In this document: one piece after another, positions 5,759 through 6,753 of the stretch
Numbering within the stretch: position 1 is the stretch's first letter
Layout: each line of letters starts with the position of its first letter
From: Fimenecus sp045594885
GTDB taxonomy: Bacteria > Bacillota > Clostridia > Oscillospirales > Acutalibacteraceae
Direction of reading: 5' to 3'
Assembly (NCBI GenBank): GCA_045594885.1
Contig: JAZNZJ010000016.1
Location: 1-6,753 of the forward strand
Length of the DNA: 6,753 nucleotides
The notes under the pieces: generated by a model
Databases searched by the model: none
Seen by the model: the letters and a program-made list of their open reading frames with translations, nothing else
What the model was told of the DNA's origin: nothing
Translations under genes and position numbers: made by a program

Positions 5759-6496
5759 TTATATTTCAGGCTTGAATGATGGCATAAGTTCTAATTTGAA
5801 CAAGTTCATTTTATGCTTTCTATCAATCAAAGCTTTCTTTTCTTCATCTTCTATTTCGCCCGTTCTGATGTATTTATCAAGTTCGGCATAGGTAAAGCCC
5901 AAATTATCTTCATCGGTTTTACCGCAAAGCCCGTCAATTGGTGTTTTTTCAACGAGATTGTGAGGCAGACCTAAAAGATGACCGATTTGCTTCATTTCGG
6001 CAACTGTAAGGTTTGAGCAAGGACTAAAATCACCTACTGAATCACCATAACGGGTTGAATAGCCCACCCAATCCTCTGAAAGATTACAGGTATTTGCAAC
6101 TCTACCATTCACGGACTGACTCACCGCATAAAGCGTTGTCATTCTCACCCTTGGTGGAATATTCTGCACGGTCTGCGGTGTGATTTCTAAAGCTGCGGGC
6201 AAATTTTTCATAAGTCCATCAACTGTATCTTTAATATTAACGGTATAGTTTCTTATACCAAGATGTTCAACTAATTGTTTTGCACAATCAATATCGTGTT
6301 GCTCTCCGCAGGGCATAAGCACACCGATTACACGGTCTTTGCCCAAGGCTTCAACACAGAGTGCGGCAACGATTGACGAATCTTTACCGCCTGAAATACC
6401 CACAACTGCATTGCACCCTTTTCCGTTTTGCTCGAAAAACCTGCTAATCCACTCAACACATTGATTTTTTACTTTAAGTGCATCAAATTTATACAT
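5759..6496 (-). CDS. nadE: Ammonia-dependent NAD+ synthetase
   Basis: A 245-residue cytoplasmic enzyme that amidates nicotinic acid adenine dinucleotide to NAD+ using ATP and ammonia, the last step of NAD synthesis. The ATP-pyrophosphatase P-loop SGGKDSS is at residues 35-41. Further NadE signatures are NIPPRVRMTTLYAVSQ (112-127), NLSEDWVGYSTRYGDSVGD (138-156) and GKTDEDNLGFTYAELDKYI (192-210). There is no N-terminal nitrilase-type glutaminase domain, and the length fits the short ammonia-dependent form. The ATG at 6496 is preferred: GGAGTG (6505-6510) precedes it, whereas an in-frame TTG at 6517 lies upstream of that site and would fall within a few bases of the predicted transcript start. 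It is the first gene of an operon with two gtrA genes, an association whose logic is not obvious from NAD metabolism. Confidence 0.95.
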   Translation of the reverse strand: MYKFDALKVKNQCVEWISRFFEQNGKGCNAVVGISGGKDSSIVAALCVEALGKDRVIGVLMPCGEQHDIDCAKQLVEHLGIRNYTVNIKDTVDGLMKNLPAALEITPQTVQNIPPRVRMTTLYAVSQSVNGRVANTCNLSEDWVGYSTRYGDSVGDFSPCSNLTVAEMKQIGHLLGLPHNLVEKTPIDGLCGKTDEDNLGFTYAELDKYIRTGEIEDEEKKALIDRKHKMNLFKLELMPSFKPEI

Positions 6497-6519
6497 ATTT
6501 ATCACACTCCAATACAATT

Positions 6520-6548
6520 ATTATACCACTTATACTCAAAACTTGCAA
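6520..6548 (-). promoter_or_regulatory. Sigma-A promoter of the nadE-gtrA-gtrA operon
   Basis: Minus-strand TTGCAA (6543-6548), a 17-bp spacer and a perfect TATAAT (6520-6525). The predicted transcript start is near 6513, giving a leader of under 20 bases, too short for a riboswitch. It sits directly after the terminator of the upstream gene. It shares the TTGCAA -35 box with the beta-mannosidase promoter. Confidence 0.75.
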
Positions 6549-6550
6549 CA

Positions 6551-6585
6551 CAAAAAGGACTACGGAAAAATTCCGTAGCCCTTTT
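6551..6585 (-). terminator. Rho-independent terminator of the partial gene at the right edge
   Basis: The stem CTACGGAA / TTCCGTAG (6560-6567 with 6571-6578) has a 3-base loop and extends past one mismatch through AAAAGG / CCTTTT (6553-6558 with 6580-6585). On the minus strand it continues into a TTTTTG run. It follows the stop codon at 6598-6600 and ends only a few bases before the nadE -35 box. Confidence 0.8.
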
Positions 6586-6597
6586 GATTAAAAATTA

Positions 6598-6753
6598 CTA
6601 CTCAAGGGAAATAACCATTTTGCCGTCGGCATCAAATGTGTAGTAACCTACACTGAGTGGTGTGCCGTCTGCATATGTAAAGCCTGCCACTTGTTCTGCG
6701 TTAAGATAAAGAGTTGTGTTTCTTGCAATTTTATGTCCGTCACTTGTATAGTA
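6598..6753 (-). CDS. C-terminal end of a probable surface or secreted protein (partial)
   Basis: Only the last 51 codons are in the window, ending at TAG (6598-6600). The visible peptide starts YYTSDGHKIA, contains GFTYADGTPLSVGYYTF and ends DADGKMVISLE. The pattern of aromatic residues followed by DADGKM resembles the short Gly/aromatic repeat units found near the C-termini of secreted or wall-associated proteins of gut Firmicutes (YYF-x-DGKM type). That resemblance is from memory, and the enzymatic or binding part of the protein is outside the window. A good terminator directly follows the stop codon, which supports a real gene end rather than a chance open frame. Confidence 0.6.
   Translation of the reverse strand, partial: YYTSDGHKIARNTTLYLNAEQVAGFTYADGTPLSVGYYTFDADGKMVISLE

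Noticed and set aside
6497..6517. TTG start adding seven residues to nadE
   Set aside because: It lies upstream of the GGAGTG site and almost at the predicted transcript start. The ATG at 6496 fits the ribosome binding site and the usual NadE length.
6497..6520. Possible NAD-sensing riboswitch before nadE
   Set aside because: The promoter lies so close to the start codon that the leader is under 20 bases, too short for any riboswitch.
6428..6643. Plus-strand open frame of 71 residues across the nadE promoter
   Set aside because: It runs antisense through nadE, its promoter and a terminator hairpin, and its peptide has no coding-like features.

Overview
This 6.75-kb window comes from an AT-rich bacterial chromosome. 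Strong GGAGG-type ribosome binding sites, sigma-A-like promoters, U-tailed hairpin terminators, a cytoplasmic GH2 beta-mannosidase and two short dispersed palindromic repeats of a kind I remember from gut Clostridia suggest a gut-associated Clostridia (Ruminococcaceae/Oscillospiraceae-like) Firmicute. The taxonomic call is inference. Every supported gene lies on the minus strand, so transcription runs from high to low coordinates.

In order of transcription: (1) the last 51 codons of a probable surface or secreted protein (6598-6753), closed by a hairpin terminator. (2) A three-gene operon with its own promoter (TTGCAA-17-TATAAT): nadE, an ammonia-dependent NAD+ synthetase, followed by two tandem paralogous GtrA-family four-helix membrane proteins whose reading frames overlap by 14 bp. 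The operon ends at a hairpin that belongs to a dispersed repeat. (3) A monocistronic gene for a 411-residue MerR-type DNA-binding protein that continues into three membrane helices and a predicted external domain of about 160 residues. Its promoter has a 19-bp spacer carrying a near-perfect dyad, as in promoters controlled by MerR proteins. (4) A stretch of about 250 bp with the MerR gene's terminator, a 16-bp palindrome and a 71-bp long-hairpin repeat. (5) An alpha/beta-hydrolase (esterase/peptidase-like) with its own consensus promoter and terminator. (6) The first 694 codons of a GH2 beta-mannosidase, with its own promoter overlapped by a 17-bp palindrome. The C-terminus lies beyond position 1.

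The units appear independently transcribed, since each boundary carries a terminator and then a promoter. The beta-mannosidase would finish intracellular breakdown of manno-oligosaccharides; the neighbouring esterase could in principle act on substituted sugars, but nothing in the sequence shows that. The most notable item is the membrane-anchored MerR protein with its MerR-style 19-bp-spacer promoter: a candidate one-protein transmembrane signalling system that probably controls its own gene. No gene-free stretch exceeds 300 bases; no tRNA, rRNA, CRISPR array or transposase gene was seen.
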